61,667 bases of DNA from Endotrypanum monterogeii (lineage: Eukaryota > Euglenozoa > Kinetoplastea > Trypanosomatida > Trypanosomatidae): assembly GCA_000333855.2 (NCBI GenBank), contig CM007334.1, positions 1 through 61,667 on the forward strand, in the 5' to 3' direction. Made by a program: the position numbers and the translations under genes. Shown piece after piece: positions 18,960 through 27,773 of the stretch. Under the pieces are notes generated by a model, which saw only the letters and a program-made list of their open reading frames with translations, did not search any database and was not told the DNA's origin. Position 1 is the first letter of the stretch. Each line of letters opens with the position of its first letter.

Positions 18960-21155
18960 ATGAAACGAAGTGTGTTGCATGCAAAGAGCCTCGTCGTGCT
19001 ACAGCTGCTCCTCGGCCCCATTCTCGCTTTGTATATTTCTAGAACCCGAGCAAAAGCTGATGCGACGCGTAAGGTTGCGCTCTACCGTGCACCTGGCACA
19101 GAAGCCTTCAAGACACTCGATCTTTTCTCGAAATGGCCGGACTCTTTATTGAAAGAGTGGATGCTACATGGAGTGTTTGTGGCCCACAAAAAAGGAACGT
19201 GTGTCGGCTTCGCACGTGAGCCCCCGCGGGCAGCACGTCTTTACTGGATACTCGCTGGTAAAATTACGCAGGTGCCGACGAAAAGAGAGCTGCGCGAATG
19301 TGCTAGTGAGTTGCCGCAGTTGCCGGCGAACGTGCCAAAGACAGGTCCTGCATTGCTGCCTTCTGTTTTCTCAGAAGATTCAGAGAGGACGCCACTCTCT
19401 ATTCTCACCCCCACTCAGGAACGCATCCTGGACTCGTTGGCGGTCTACCATGCGGGTCTTCTTGTTGATGCTGAGAGCCTGTTGCTCGGTGGTGGAAGAC
19501 AGCGCTCGCTTCGATGCCAGACAGACGTTGTGATGCTGAGTTTCTCGTTTTCATTTCTTCTGAGAAAAGTGGAGGGCTTGTCCACCCCCCTGCGCAAGTA
19601 CACCATCGATGTCGCCCGCAGCGTTGTCCAACAGGGAATGGCGCAGTTGGTGGGACTACCGCCATTGCGCTCTTTCACTCAAGTCAATCCGGTTCTAAAA
19701 GGCCTCTCGCACAGCACCTTGCGTGCCCTGCGTCTTCAGTTGAAGCCGTTTGTGTTTCTGCAGTCCGAGGTCATTTGTCCCGATGTCGCAAACTCGGACA
19801 CTGTCTTCTTTCTTATTCGTGGCAAAGTGCTCATTGAAGACACTGGCAGGGGCTTATCGAGGGTGGCAGCGAAGGCGTTGACTGCCGTAGGACTGGAGAC
19901 GTTTGTGCCGTATCGTATGCCAGACTACTGCGATCAGAAGCTTCAGGCGAAGTCACTCACGTACTGTGAGATGTGGGGTATTCCCACTGCTGCACTGCTC
20001 GCCTTGTGCGGCGCTGAAACACGACTTCGCTGCGCACAAACAGCCACACAACTGTTGGGAAATGATGTTAGCCGACTCGCACTGGCACCTGCACTGCGCA
20101 CATGTCCTTGCTTTGCTTCAATATCTGACATGTCCCTGACGGCCATTGCTCGAGCGCTTCGGGCGCGGGTGTACTGTGCGGGTGACACGATCTTTTCCTC
20201 AAAGCGATCGCCCAGCGCAGGTCTTCTCGTGGTGACCGGTGTGGTGTTTGCAGAATCGAACAAGAAAAAATTACCCCAGCGCCTGTACGCAGGCCACGCT
20301 TATTACTTTTGCGAGTCTTTTGTTAAGATGGAGGTGGCGGAGTCGGTGGTTTCGAGGAGCAGCTCTGTTGTGCTGCATGGGTCTCCTGGAAGGATATTTG
20401 AGTTTATTGAGGGGTCCCCCTCTGCTTCTGACATGGATATCATGCTGGAGGGTGCACAGAAGTATGTAGATCTCCAGTATGGGTCTGGGGCTAGTGACCT
20501 CAGCAAAGCCCAAAGCGCAGCGGTCGAACGAGTCAAGGCTTATAGGCGCCGCCACGGAGAGAGTGCGACGGCCGAGAGCCCACACAGCTCTGGCGGCGAT
20601 CTGACCGATGCTCTAGCAGTGATGAAGAACGAGCTTCTCGTCAGCCTGTCATTGCAGCTGCAGGCGCTGCAACCCGACACAATGGCGGAGGTACATTTTA
20701 GCGCCTTTCAAGCGGAACGGCCAGCGATGAGGGATGAGGACCCTTCTAGTTATCCCCGCCCATCGGCAGAGTATTTTTCTCTCGACAAAGAAGGTGGACT
20801 TGTCATTTGTTCACCAGCACCAGCTGCACCGACGCACTTCTTGACAGAGGTTCCTGTAGCATCCTCAGCTGGTGCTTCTTCTCTGACAAGCGACGTTGTT
20901 GCCACATCATTGCTTCAGCCAAATAGAAAGCAAGAGAGAGGTGCCTCGACCCGAATGAGTGTACCTGTTGCGCCTCGATCACTTCGCACAGAGGTGCACG
21001 CGCCAGGTCCCATACCAGTTGCACAGCGTAGGGAACCACAACCCCGTCTCTCCGCATTGCGCACCACGGCAACGCGTCTCCGAGAAGAAACAGACGGCAT
21101 AGACCGGCGAAAGGAGTACCGACGCCAGCTGATGCGGGTGAAGCACTTTCCGTGA
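18960..21155 (+). CDS. Membrane-anchored protein with weak cNMP-binding-like folds
   Basis: 731 aa from the ATG at 18960. The N-terminus has a signal-anchor-like hydrophobic segment at about residues 9-27 (LVVLQLLLGPILALYI). Two later segments have the rhythm of a cyclic-nucleotide-binding beta-roll: about 278-296 (DTVFFLIRGKVLIED) and about 405-435 (AGDTIFSS, then GLLVVTGVVFAES). Neither has a recognisable phosphate-binding cassette, so nucleotide binding is doubtful. The last 180 residues are polar and low-complexity with a basic tail (RRKEYRRQLMRVKHF). I know no named homologue. It could be a kinetoplastid-specific regulatory or structural protein; domain calls are by eye and should be treated as inference. 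The gene itself is supported by length and codon pattern. Confidence 0.72.
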   Translation: MKRSVLHAKSLVVLQLLLGPILALYISRTRAKADATRKVALYRAPGTEAFKTLDLFSKWPDSLLKEWMLHGVFVAHKKGTCVGFAREPPRAARLYWILAGKITQVPTKRELRECASELPQLPANVPKTGPALLPSVFSEDSERTPLSILTPTQERILDSLAVYHAGLLVDAESLLLGGGRQRSLRCQTDVVMLSFSFSFLLRKVEGLSTPLRKYTIDVARSVVQQGMAQLVGLPPLRSFTQVNPVLKGLSHSTLRALRLQLKPFVFLQSEVICPDVANSDTVFFLIRGKVLIEDTGRGLSRVAAKALTAVGLETFVPYRMPDYCDQKLQAKSLTYCEMWGIPTAALLALCGAETRLRCAQTATQLLGNDVSRLALAPALRTCPCFASISDMSLTAIARALRARVYCAGDTIFSSKRSPSAGLLVVTGVVFAESNKKKLPQRLYAGHAYYFCESFVKMEVAESVVSRSSSVVLHGSPGRIFEFIEGSPSASDMDIMLEGAQKYVDLQYGSGASDLSKAQSAAVERVKAYRRRHGESATAESPHSSGGDLTDALAVMKNELLVSLSLQLQALQPDTMAEVHFSAFQAERPAMRDEDPSSYPRPSAEYFSLDKEGGLVICSPAPAAPTHFLTEVPVASSAGASSLTSDVVATSLLQPNRKQERGASTRMSVPVAPRSLRTEVHAPGPIPVAQRREPQPRLSALRTTATRLREETDGIDRRKEYRRQLMRVKHFP

Positions 21156-21610
21156 TTTTGTTCCGCATCGTTGACAGCTACATGATGCTCCTGTCCCGGC
21201 AACACCGTGCTTTCATGTGCATCACTTTTCCTTAACCCCCCCCTCCCTCTGACGTATATTAGTGCCGTGAATGATGTACCGTAGCGCTTTTCGCTTGACT
21301 GTCTGCTTCATTATTGTATATTTGTTCTTTTTTTTTCATTGGATACCGGCTAGAAAAATCTGCCTTTATTTTTTCTTCTGAATTTGCTTCTCTTCTCTCT
21401 CTTTGCCCCACGTTTGTCTCATGTGCTTCTCAAGCTCCTCGTCCCGTTCTCACTGCCTGTTCCGCTTTCTTCGCTGGCCTGCCTGAAGCAGTGTGCAGTA
21501 TTTCTTCCGCCCCCACATGATTTCTTAGTGCGTTTTGTGTAACGATCTGCACAACAGGACAACTTTAGAGACAAGTATGCGCGGAGCTGAGCAGCTGATA
21601 ACTATCCTGC

Positions 21611-21656
<46 letters not shown>

Positions 21657-21823
21657 CACGCACACACATGCCTGTGACACTCAACAAGCCCCTGAAAGAG
21701 AAGATTATTGAGGAACATCTACAACATATACATATACCCGTTGACGTGTGCTCGTATGCGTTTCCTTTGCTCGCGTATCTTCTTTAGCACCGTACAGCGT
21801 CGTCTTATTCTTATGTAGCAACG
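21156..21823 (+). other. Spacer with CA microsatellite
   Basis: Non-coding sequence with pyrimidine tracts and a (CA)n tract at about 21613-21669. AGs at 21786-21787 and about 21796-21817 could serve as splice acceptors for the next gene. No gene seen. Confidence 0.6.
21613..21669. repeat. (CA)n microsatellite
   Basis: About 26 CA dinucleotides with two CG interruptions in the spacer before the ARL16-like gene. Confidence 0.9.
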
Positions 21824-22399
21824 ATGCCGTCCAGCGTTGTCTACGTCTTGGGTACAGAGAATTGTGGAAAGACAGACCTCGTTCACCAACTAGAGTATCT
21901 CACCCGAGGTCTTGTGCGGACAGTGCCGACTGCCTGCATACCGACTATGGGCCAGGAGGTGACAGAACTCCATCTCAGCTCTACGGCTCCTGAAGGGAAG
22001 GTGACTGTGGAGGTGAGGGAGTTGGGGGGATGTTTGGTGAACCTATGGGAAAGCTTTATCGAATCTCGAAAAGCCAAAGATGTCAGTAGCGGTGATACAG
22101 CGTTTCTTTTGCTCTACGTAGTCGATGCAGCTGCCCCTCACCAACTGCCGTTAGCGTCCACCATGTTTCGTTACCTAACGCAAGGTCGCCACGCGACATG
22201 CGGAGGGTGGCCAACAATCATCGCTGTGCAAAAATGTGCCGGCGTAAACGCGCTCACGGGCGAGGAAGTGATGAGCTTCCTCCTGGATGACATAGAAGTG
22301 CCGTCTAATATGGATATCGTGGAGGTAGACTCGTGGAATGGTATCGGTGTAGGGGACGTGCTCATGAAGTTGAAGGCGGCCTTTGGCAGTCTTCAGTAG
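21824..22399 (+). CDS. ARL16: ARL16-like small GTPase
   Basis: 191 aa, typical ARF-like length. It begins with a P-loop GTENCGKT (residues 10-17). The switch region has TMGQE where ARFs have TxG, and the G3 box is RELGG rather than DxGG. RELGG followed by C and a W three to four residues later is the pattern I recall for ARL16, where human reads RELGGC. The G4 box is QKCAG instead of NKxD, so guanine specificity may be weak. There is no N-terminal Gly-2, so myristoylation is unlikely. ARL16 is linked to ciliary membrane protein traffic in animals; a similar flagellar role here is inference. The ATG at 21824 gives the standard short lead into the P-loop. Confidence 0.75.
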   Translation: MPSSVVYVLGTENCGKTDLVHQLEYLTRGLVRTVPTACIPTMGQEVTELHLSSTAPEGKVTVEVRELGGCLVNLWESFIESRKAKDVSSGDTAFLLLYVVDAAAPHQLPLASTMFRYLTQGRHATCGGWPTIIAVQKCAGVNALTGEEVMSFLLDDIEVPSNMDIVEVDSWNGIGVGDVLMKLKAAFGSLQ

Positions 22400-23160
22400 G
22401 GATGACGTCTTGGTTTTTATGGGTAGCGTGTATCATCTAGTGTGTCATGCAGTCCTCGCGCAAGCGTTCCTTTGTGTCAATTTTTTCGCCTTCTCAAAGA
22501 TGGCTATGAGCCGACGCTGCTTCACCCTTTTTCACTGCCTCGCACTTTTGCTCAGGTAGATCTTCCTCCTTTTCGAGACTCGACGTACATGCGTGCATGT
22601 AAGAGGATGAAGTAGAACTCGCTTTAGTGATTTCGCATAGAGAATCTGAAAAAAAAAAACAGTTGAATGTTCTCAAGACGATGCCAGACTTTTTTTCCGA
22701 CTTCATCGGTGAGCTGATGCATACAGTAACTCAAGGACTAGTTTTGTCTTTTGGGAAGGTTGCTTGCATCTCGTGCTGCATCACCAAGTTTCTGTCCCTC
22801 TTTTTTTTTTTCCACATTCTCATTTGATGTTGTATGCTTGCGTAGCACTTTTCTTCCAGAGGTGTGATGAAAGAAAGGGAGGGGTATTTCAACGGTATTC
22901 TCGGTTTCCCTCCTTCCCTCCTTCCCTTTCTTCCTTTTTTTTTTCTTTCTTTGCAGGTTACTGCACCACGTGGTCTACCGGACTCGTTGTTGTTGCTACT
23001 CATGATGCTGCTGGGTGATCTGCTCTCATCTTTACCAAGAGTTCCTTAGTGTTTGTATTATCCTTTCTCTATTCGAGAGGTCAGACCCTCTTGAATGTCT
23101 TGGTGACGACGACGACGACCACCACCACCACGACCACCATAGATCTCTACTACTCTCGTG
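22400..23160 (+). other. Spacer upstream of the DHHC gene
   Basis: No gene seen. A 48-codon frame from 22681 has no conserved feature. The right part holds the strong pyrimidine tract feeding the acceptor at 22955-22956. Confidence 0.6.
22904..22956 (+). promoter_or_regulatory. Spliced-leader acceptor for the DHHC gene
   Basis: A textbook trypanosomatid signal: about 45 nt of uninterrupted pyrimidines followed by gcag, with AG at 22955-22956. It gives a 204-nt 5' UTR before the ATG at 23161. Confidence 0.7.
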
Positions 23161-24054
23161 ATGAGCGACTGGGAGGTGGGATCTTTCGAGGATGAGGAGG
23201 TAGGTATGGTTGAACTCGGAAGATCCGCCGAGGTGTCGCTGTATGGGCATCTGCGTCCGTTCTGCAAGGGCATGCTACTGTGGTCTCCGGAGGCCTCGCA
23301 CTGGATTTTCGTCCTCCTCGCTCTCGTGGGCGGGACCGTACTGTTTTCGCTGCTATGGGGATCGCTCCGTTTCGCAGATCCAAAAATCTTGCCCCACTGC
23401 TCGATGACCCAATTCCCAGACATAATTGTTGTGCTGCTGGCGGTGGTGTGTGCCGCACTTCTTTTGCGCACCTCCCTAACAAACCCCGGCATTCTCCCCA
23501 AAAACAAATCTTCTCTCTTGTTGAGTACTCCCGCCTCTAAGGAGCACTGTGCAACGCTGCCCTACTGCATGACTTGTCACATCTACCGCCCTTCACAGGC
23601 TGGCCACTGTCGACGCTGCAACAACTGTGTGGCACAGCTGGATCACCACTGTCGTCTGCTCGGGTGCTGTATTGGGGAGCTCAATCGGCGATACTTTCTT
23701 CTTTTTTTGCTTAGCATGGCTGTGTATAATATCTTTGTCTCGGTGTGTCTCAGCTACTTTCTACTCGTTGTGCACCCAAAGGAAAGCATGATTCGCTACA
23801 TTATCTTCGCCGTGGGATTCGTCATGACTGCTTTGTTTAGTCTCATTCTCACCGGCTACTTGATGCACAACTTTCGATTGATCCGCATGGGGTTGCTACA
23901 TCGAGAATACATAAAAGGTGCTGCCCCACGTAGCGGTGGGCGTTCGAGCACCATCGGAAACTTAGTCCTCTTGTTCGTCCCAAAGAAAGAGTGTGGCTTG
24001 TCACACTGTATGCAGCCCTCCATAGAACCTCCTCTTTACAATTCCTTCAGATAG
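23161..24054 (+). CDS. DHHC-type protein S-palmitoyltransferase
   Basis: 297 aa from the ATG at 23161. It transfers fatty acyl groups from acyl-CoA to cysteines of membrane-associated proteins. Two hydrophobic segments (about 41-66 and 84-105) precede the cysteine-rich zinc domain, with two more after it (about 180-235), the usual four-TM layout. The zinc domain reads CMTC, RPSQAGHCRRCNNCV and the catalytic DHHC at residues 161-164. TNPGILPK before it is the DPG-type motif. Odd points: the residues after DHHC are RLLGCCIG where most enzymes have PWxxNCVG, and no clear TTxE motif follows the last TM. It is still probably active because the C/H zinc ligands and DHHC are intact. Substrates cannot be told from sequence. 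Confidence 0.93.
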   Translation: MSDWEVGSFEDEEVGMVELGRSAEVSLYGHLRPFCKGMLLWSPEASHWIFVLLALVGGTVLFSLLWGSLRFADPKILPHCSMTQFPDIIVVLLAVVCAALLLRTSLTNPGILPKNKSSLLLSTPASKEHCATLPYCMTCHIYRPSQAGHCRRCNNCVAQLDHHCRLLGCCIGELNRRYFLLFLLSMAVYNIFVSVCLSYFLLVVHPKESMIRYIIFAVGFVMTALFSLILTGYLMHNFRLIRMGLLHREYIKGAAPRSGGRSSTIGNLVLLFVPKKECGLSHCMQPSIEPPLYNSFR

Positions 24055-24267
24055 GCATCGACGTCACAGCAGAGCCGGTTTGCGTCAGTGGATTGGCCGT
24101 GTCTGTGGGTGTGTGCGTAGGAGGAGGGTGTGGTGGAGCCGTGTGGGGGAGTGTGTGTGTAGTTTCCTACACGCTTCGCCTGTTCTCAGAGGTGCAGAAC
24201 GCACGCACATGCGGGGAGAAAAAAACCACTGGAGTGCCTTCATCTTTTCCCTTTCTCACACATGCAC

Positions 24268-24293
24268 ATATATATATATATATATATATATAT
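24268..24293. repeat. (TA)n microsatellite
   Basis: About 13 TA dinucleotides in the spacer after the DHHC gene, followed by GT repeats at 24314-24350. Confidence 0.9.
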
Positions 24294-24931
24294 CTACATG
24301 TGTCTCTTTCTCTGTGTGTGTGTGTGTGTATGTGTATGTGTGTGTATGGTGCTCAGTTGTGCGTTGTTGCTTTTTCATGCTCCAAAATGCCTGGAAAGTT
24401 GTTTCGGGAGGTGTGTGTGTGTTCTCGAATCGTTGCTTTGAGGGATGATGTCAGTATACTCTGCACCCAAAGGTGAAGACGCATGCGGGTTGTTGAGTTT
24501 TTTCCCCCACTCCTCACCCTATTTCCCACTCCCCCCTTTTTTTTCCTCTCCCCCAAGGTGTTCATTTTGAGTTTCGATGCTTTTTTTTTTTTTTTGTGGT
24601 CTTCGTGGTGACGTTTGTTGGAGATTTGAATCAAATACTCAACTTTTGTTTCAATTTTGAGTTTTCTAGTTCTTCAATCTCATCTCTTTGTTATATATAT
24701 GTATGTATATATATTCACTTTTCAAATGCAAGCACATCACGAGGACTCCTACTGGGGTGTAACAGTCTTTGGTCTCCTTTTTCTCCTCCGTCGTGGAGAT
24801 TATGGACGGGTCACCTTGGCACATCACTGAGCAAAGGAGAGGCATGAAGAAGGCTCGCGGGAGATGAATGCTGTGATGCACTCGCTGATGTGACCCTAGG
24901 CTATAACGCCACACGCGATCAATGCACTACT

Positions 24932-24958
24932 ACACTTTTTCTTTTCTTTTCTTCCTAG
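24932..24958 (+). promoter_or_regulatory. Spliced-leader acceptor for the mL45-like gene
   Basis: A C/T-only stretch ends in ctag, with AG at 24957-24958, about 145 nt before the ATG at 25104. Confidence 0.6.
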
Positions 24959-25103
24959 TGGTTTTGCATTCTGTCAAAGGGAGCGCAGGGGCTCCTATCC
25001 TCCTCCCCCACGGGAAATCCGCCGTACGTTCACAGAAAAATTTAAAAGTACAAGACACGCAAATAAATCAACGCTTACGTGCCACCCGACGTACTCTGTC
25101 ACC

Positions 25104-25940
25104 ATGCTTCGTGAGCTTGCGACGGCGGTGCGTCAGGCTGGCCAGAGGGCAGGATTGGCTAGGCCACTGTCGCTTGATGCACAACGGCGCTTTTTGAACA
25201 TGAATCGCAGCGTACAGACACGGTGGGAGATCGATAGTCAGACAGCCTCACAGAAGCGCACCGATTATGACTTTGATAAGGAGCAGTGGATGAAGCAGAT
25301 GCGGTTCGCGTCTATGGACTGCATCATGGACCCTGACCTTACGCCCATTCGTTACACCTCTCTGACGGGAGTGAAAAAGGCGCTGCGGCGTTTTGTGACC
25401 ATGCGCAAGCTGATGGACCGCCGCCCAGATTTCGACCCTGCGCAGCTCAAGGAGCTGTTTATTCAATTTAAGACGCTCTCCAACGGTAAGAGTCCGGATT
25501 GCTTCAAGACGCTCCAGCGCATCACCACCCACGGGGAGGCGGACCGCATTCTCAAGGAAATCAAAAATCGTGTGAACGATGACTTTGCCAAGAAGAGCTG
25601 GAGGTCTCTGAAGCAGCAGGGGGCGAATAGTACCTACGAGATGGAGGTGGACTCATTCGATTTAGTTACTTGCTACATGGGTCAGATGTCGCAGGATGAC
25701 TGGCTGCAAATTACCTATCGCTGCGAGTTCCGTCAGCGCCCGGGACTGCAGTACGACTGGGAGACGGTGCTCGAATACCCCGTGTTTGAGGTCCGACTCG
25801 GAGACGGTGTCAAGACGCCCAACACACACCCGTTTATCGTTGTGGGTGTTCTCAAGAAGGATGGTACCCGCTACGGAAAGGATTCACAAGACGCCGCAGA
25901 TCTTCGCAAACAGTTTGATCGAACGGGTCGCTGGTTTTGA
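25104..25940 (+). CDS. Mitochondrial Tim44/mL45-like protein
   Basis: 278 aa. The N-terminus is arginine-rich and lacks acidic residues (MLRELATAVRQAGQRAGLAR), as in a mitochondrial targeting peptide. The central part is charged and helical. The C-terminal third (about residues 165-260) has alternating strands ending in VLEYPVFEVRL and then a long loop, resembling the Tim44-like domain of mitoribosomal protein mL45, where I recall a similar VLEYVVFEK motif. The likely role is a large-subunit mitoribosomal or inner-membrane-associated protein. The match is short and by eye, so a different Tim44-fold protein is possible. Start chosen because the presequence begins there and an acceptor lies 145 nt upstream. 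Confidence 0.6.
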   Translation: MLRELATAVRQAGQRAGLARPLSLDAQRRFLNMNRSVQTRWEIDSQTASQKRTDYDFDKEQWMKQMRFASMDCIMDPDLTPIRYTSLTGVKKALRRFVTMRKLMDRRPDFDPAQLKELFIQFKTLSNGKSPDCFKTLQRITTHGEADRILKEIKNRVNDDFAKKSWRSLKQQGANSTYEMEVDSFDLVTCYMGQMSQDDWLQITYRCEFRQRPGLQYDWETVLEYPVFEVRLGDGVKTPNTHPFIVVGVLKKDGTRYGKDSQDAADLRKQFDRTGRWF

Positions 25941-26615
25941 CACGATCGAGCCCAACGACCTACACCTTCTCTCTGATATGCCTCTTGCATGTGCTGCTCC
26001 TTCATTCCTTTTTCAGGTTACGTGCTCATCTCACACCTGCAAGCGAGTTCCTAGACACGCTCTTTTATATTTATGAGCATATATATATATATATATATAT
26101 ATGCGTGTGTGTAGATGCATTGTTGTTATTTTTACAGTTTCAATTTCGAATTGTTTTACATAAGAAATCTTATACTTTTGAGGCTGAATAAATACGTAAG
26201 AAGACGTATGTGTCGTTTGAAGCGAGGACAATAGGAAGTGATGGGAGAATGCCCACCTCACTCTTCCTCCTCCTCCTCCTCCTCCTAGTTTTCCTCAAAA
26301 TATGTTATTCAGAGACACAATACCTCGAATCGCGACCATCTCTGCGCATCCTCGAGTAGGTGTGTTGTGAAAGTCTACTCATCTTGTTCATCATGCACCT
26401 CTCTCATTTTTTTCCCCTTTCTCCTCCCCCATCTTGCTCCTCGAATGTCCTTTGCTTTTGACCTTCTTTGCCTGCGGATTCACGTATGTCTTTACTGGTA
26501 TTCGTGTCGCTCGCTTTCTCATCTCTTCAGGTTTGTCGTGGTGAAGGGGGGAGGTCAACGTCACTACGCACTCCGGCAGCATATTTGATATGTGACTGCA
26601 TTAGCACTGAGGTAG
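25941..26615 (+). other. Spacer with TA microsatellite
   Basis: Contains (AT)n at about 26079-26102, a (CTC)n run near 26262-26285 and a pyrimidine-rich stretch leading to AG at 26529-26530. No gene seen. Confidence 0.6.
26500..26530 (+). promoter_or_regulatory. Spliced-leader acceptor for the J-domain gene
   Basis: A pyrimidine-rich run ends in cttcag, with AG at 26529-26530, 85 nt before the ATG at 26616. Confidence 0.6.
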
Positions 26616-27773
26616 ATGGACCGACTCGCATGTAGTTTCTTGGCGAATGGCGACATTGCCAACGCTTCATCTCTGTACAGCTCCTTGGAAAAGCTGAACC
26701 CTACCAAGTACAGTCGCATGGCACGCATCTGCCGTGTTCTTCTTGACCCGCAAGAAGTGCCCCTGCCGCATCGCCATCAAGACATCTGCGAAGCCCTTCT
26801 AGACCCTTCGGTGCCTCCGGAGGTGCTCCTGCGAGACACCCCAGAAAATGTGCACAAGTCATTTCAACGCCTGGCGGTGTGCGTGCACCCCGACAAGAAT
26901 CCTCATCCAACCGCCAAGGAGGCCTTTCTCAGACTAACAGGCATGAAGGATAAGGCGCAGTCTCTGCTCCGCGACGCAATGGAGCGAAAGCGTGATGGAG
27001 AGGCCAGCAAGCTACCGGGCAAAACTACAGTCTCGAAAGGACGCAAGGGCAAGTCCAGTACGCAGAGCTCCAGCTCCGCCATGCCCACTGGAGCTCACGG
27101 GCGGCGGTCGATGAGGCAGGCGGCTCCCTGTCCCGCAGCTGGTACTGCGGTTAGCTTGGATATGGACACTGCGACAGCGGCGGTGTCTTCTAACATTGCT
27201 CATCTTCGAAGAACAAAAATTACCCTGAACGCCCTAAAGCGGAAAAACATCGCAGATGATTTTGAGATCTTCAGCTCAACGCACCGCACGCGGATGGCGC
27301 AGTGGAAGTCAATTCTTAGCGACGAGGAAGAGCAACACGCTGCGACAGTGTCAGCGATGCCCCCGAAAGAAAAGCTTCAGCGCCCGAATCGTAAGAAGTC
27401 TCAGCTCAATGTACCACCAAGGACGACAACGACGAGTGTACCCTGTACGACATCCGCCACCTCGAGCTCATGCCTCTCCAGTAGCCTCAATGACGTGACG
27501 CCGACGCTGTCGCAGACGCATCTTTCTTCAACTACAGGAGCAGAAGGTGTTTCCATGGACATCCAGAGCAGCGGTGCTGTTTCTGCTGATCCATTAGTGC
27601 TCACATCGCCATCTGTCTCCAATGTTCCCATCGTTGTTGATAATGATGAGATCCGCCGCCAAATTGATGAGGCATGTACTCTCCTGCAGACAATGCGCCT
27701 ACAGCGCACTACGCTGCGCCTCAATTTAGATCTTAGCTTTGAGGCGTACAAACGCAGTAAGGAGTCGCAATGA
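26616..27773 (+). CDS. J-domain (DnaJ-like) protein
   Basis: 385 aa. The J domain is internal, at about residues 65-125, with the Hsp70-stimulating tripeptide HPD at 91-93 (VCVHPDKNPHPTAKEAF). The 60 residues before it are helical (NGDIANASSLYSSLEKLNP). After it come a Ser/Lys-rich linker and low-complexity Ser/Thr regions, and the protein ends in a helical segment (DNDEIRRQIDEACTLLQTM). There is no Gly/Phe region or zinc domain, so it is a type III co-chaperone that recruits an Hsp70 to an unknown client. No signal or TM segment is visible; cytosol or nucleus is likely. The gene symbol cannot be given because the flanking regions are not recognised. Confidence 0.85.
   Translation: MDRLACSFLANGDIANASSLYSSLEKLNPTKYSRMARICRVLLDPQEVPLPHRHQDICEALLDPSVPPEVLLRDTPENVHKSFQRLAVCVHPDKNPHPTAKEAFLRLTGMKDKAQSLLRDAMERKRDGEASKLPGKTTVSKGRKGKSSTQSSSSAMPTGAHGRRSMRQAAPCPAAGTAVSLDMDTATAAVSSNIAHLRRTKITLNALKRKNIADDFEIFSSTHRTRMAQWKSILSDEEEQHAATVSAMPPKEKLQRPNRKKSQLNVPPRTTTTSVPCTTSATSSSCLSSSLNDVTPTLSQTHLSSTTGAEGVSMDIQSSGAVSADPLVLTSPSVSNVPIVVDNDEIRRQIDEACTLLQTMRLQRTTLRLNLDLSFEAYKRSKESQ

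Larger units (their letters stand above)
24055..25103 (+). other. Spacer with TA and GT microsatellites
   Basis: Non-coding, with (TA)n at about 24268-24293, (TG)n at about 24314-24350 and T-rich runs. No gene seen. Confidence 0.6.

Noticed and set aside
22681..22827. Small + gene MPDFFSDFIGELMH
   Set aside because: The second half is encoded by a T-run and nothing is conserved to my eye.
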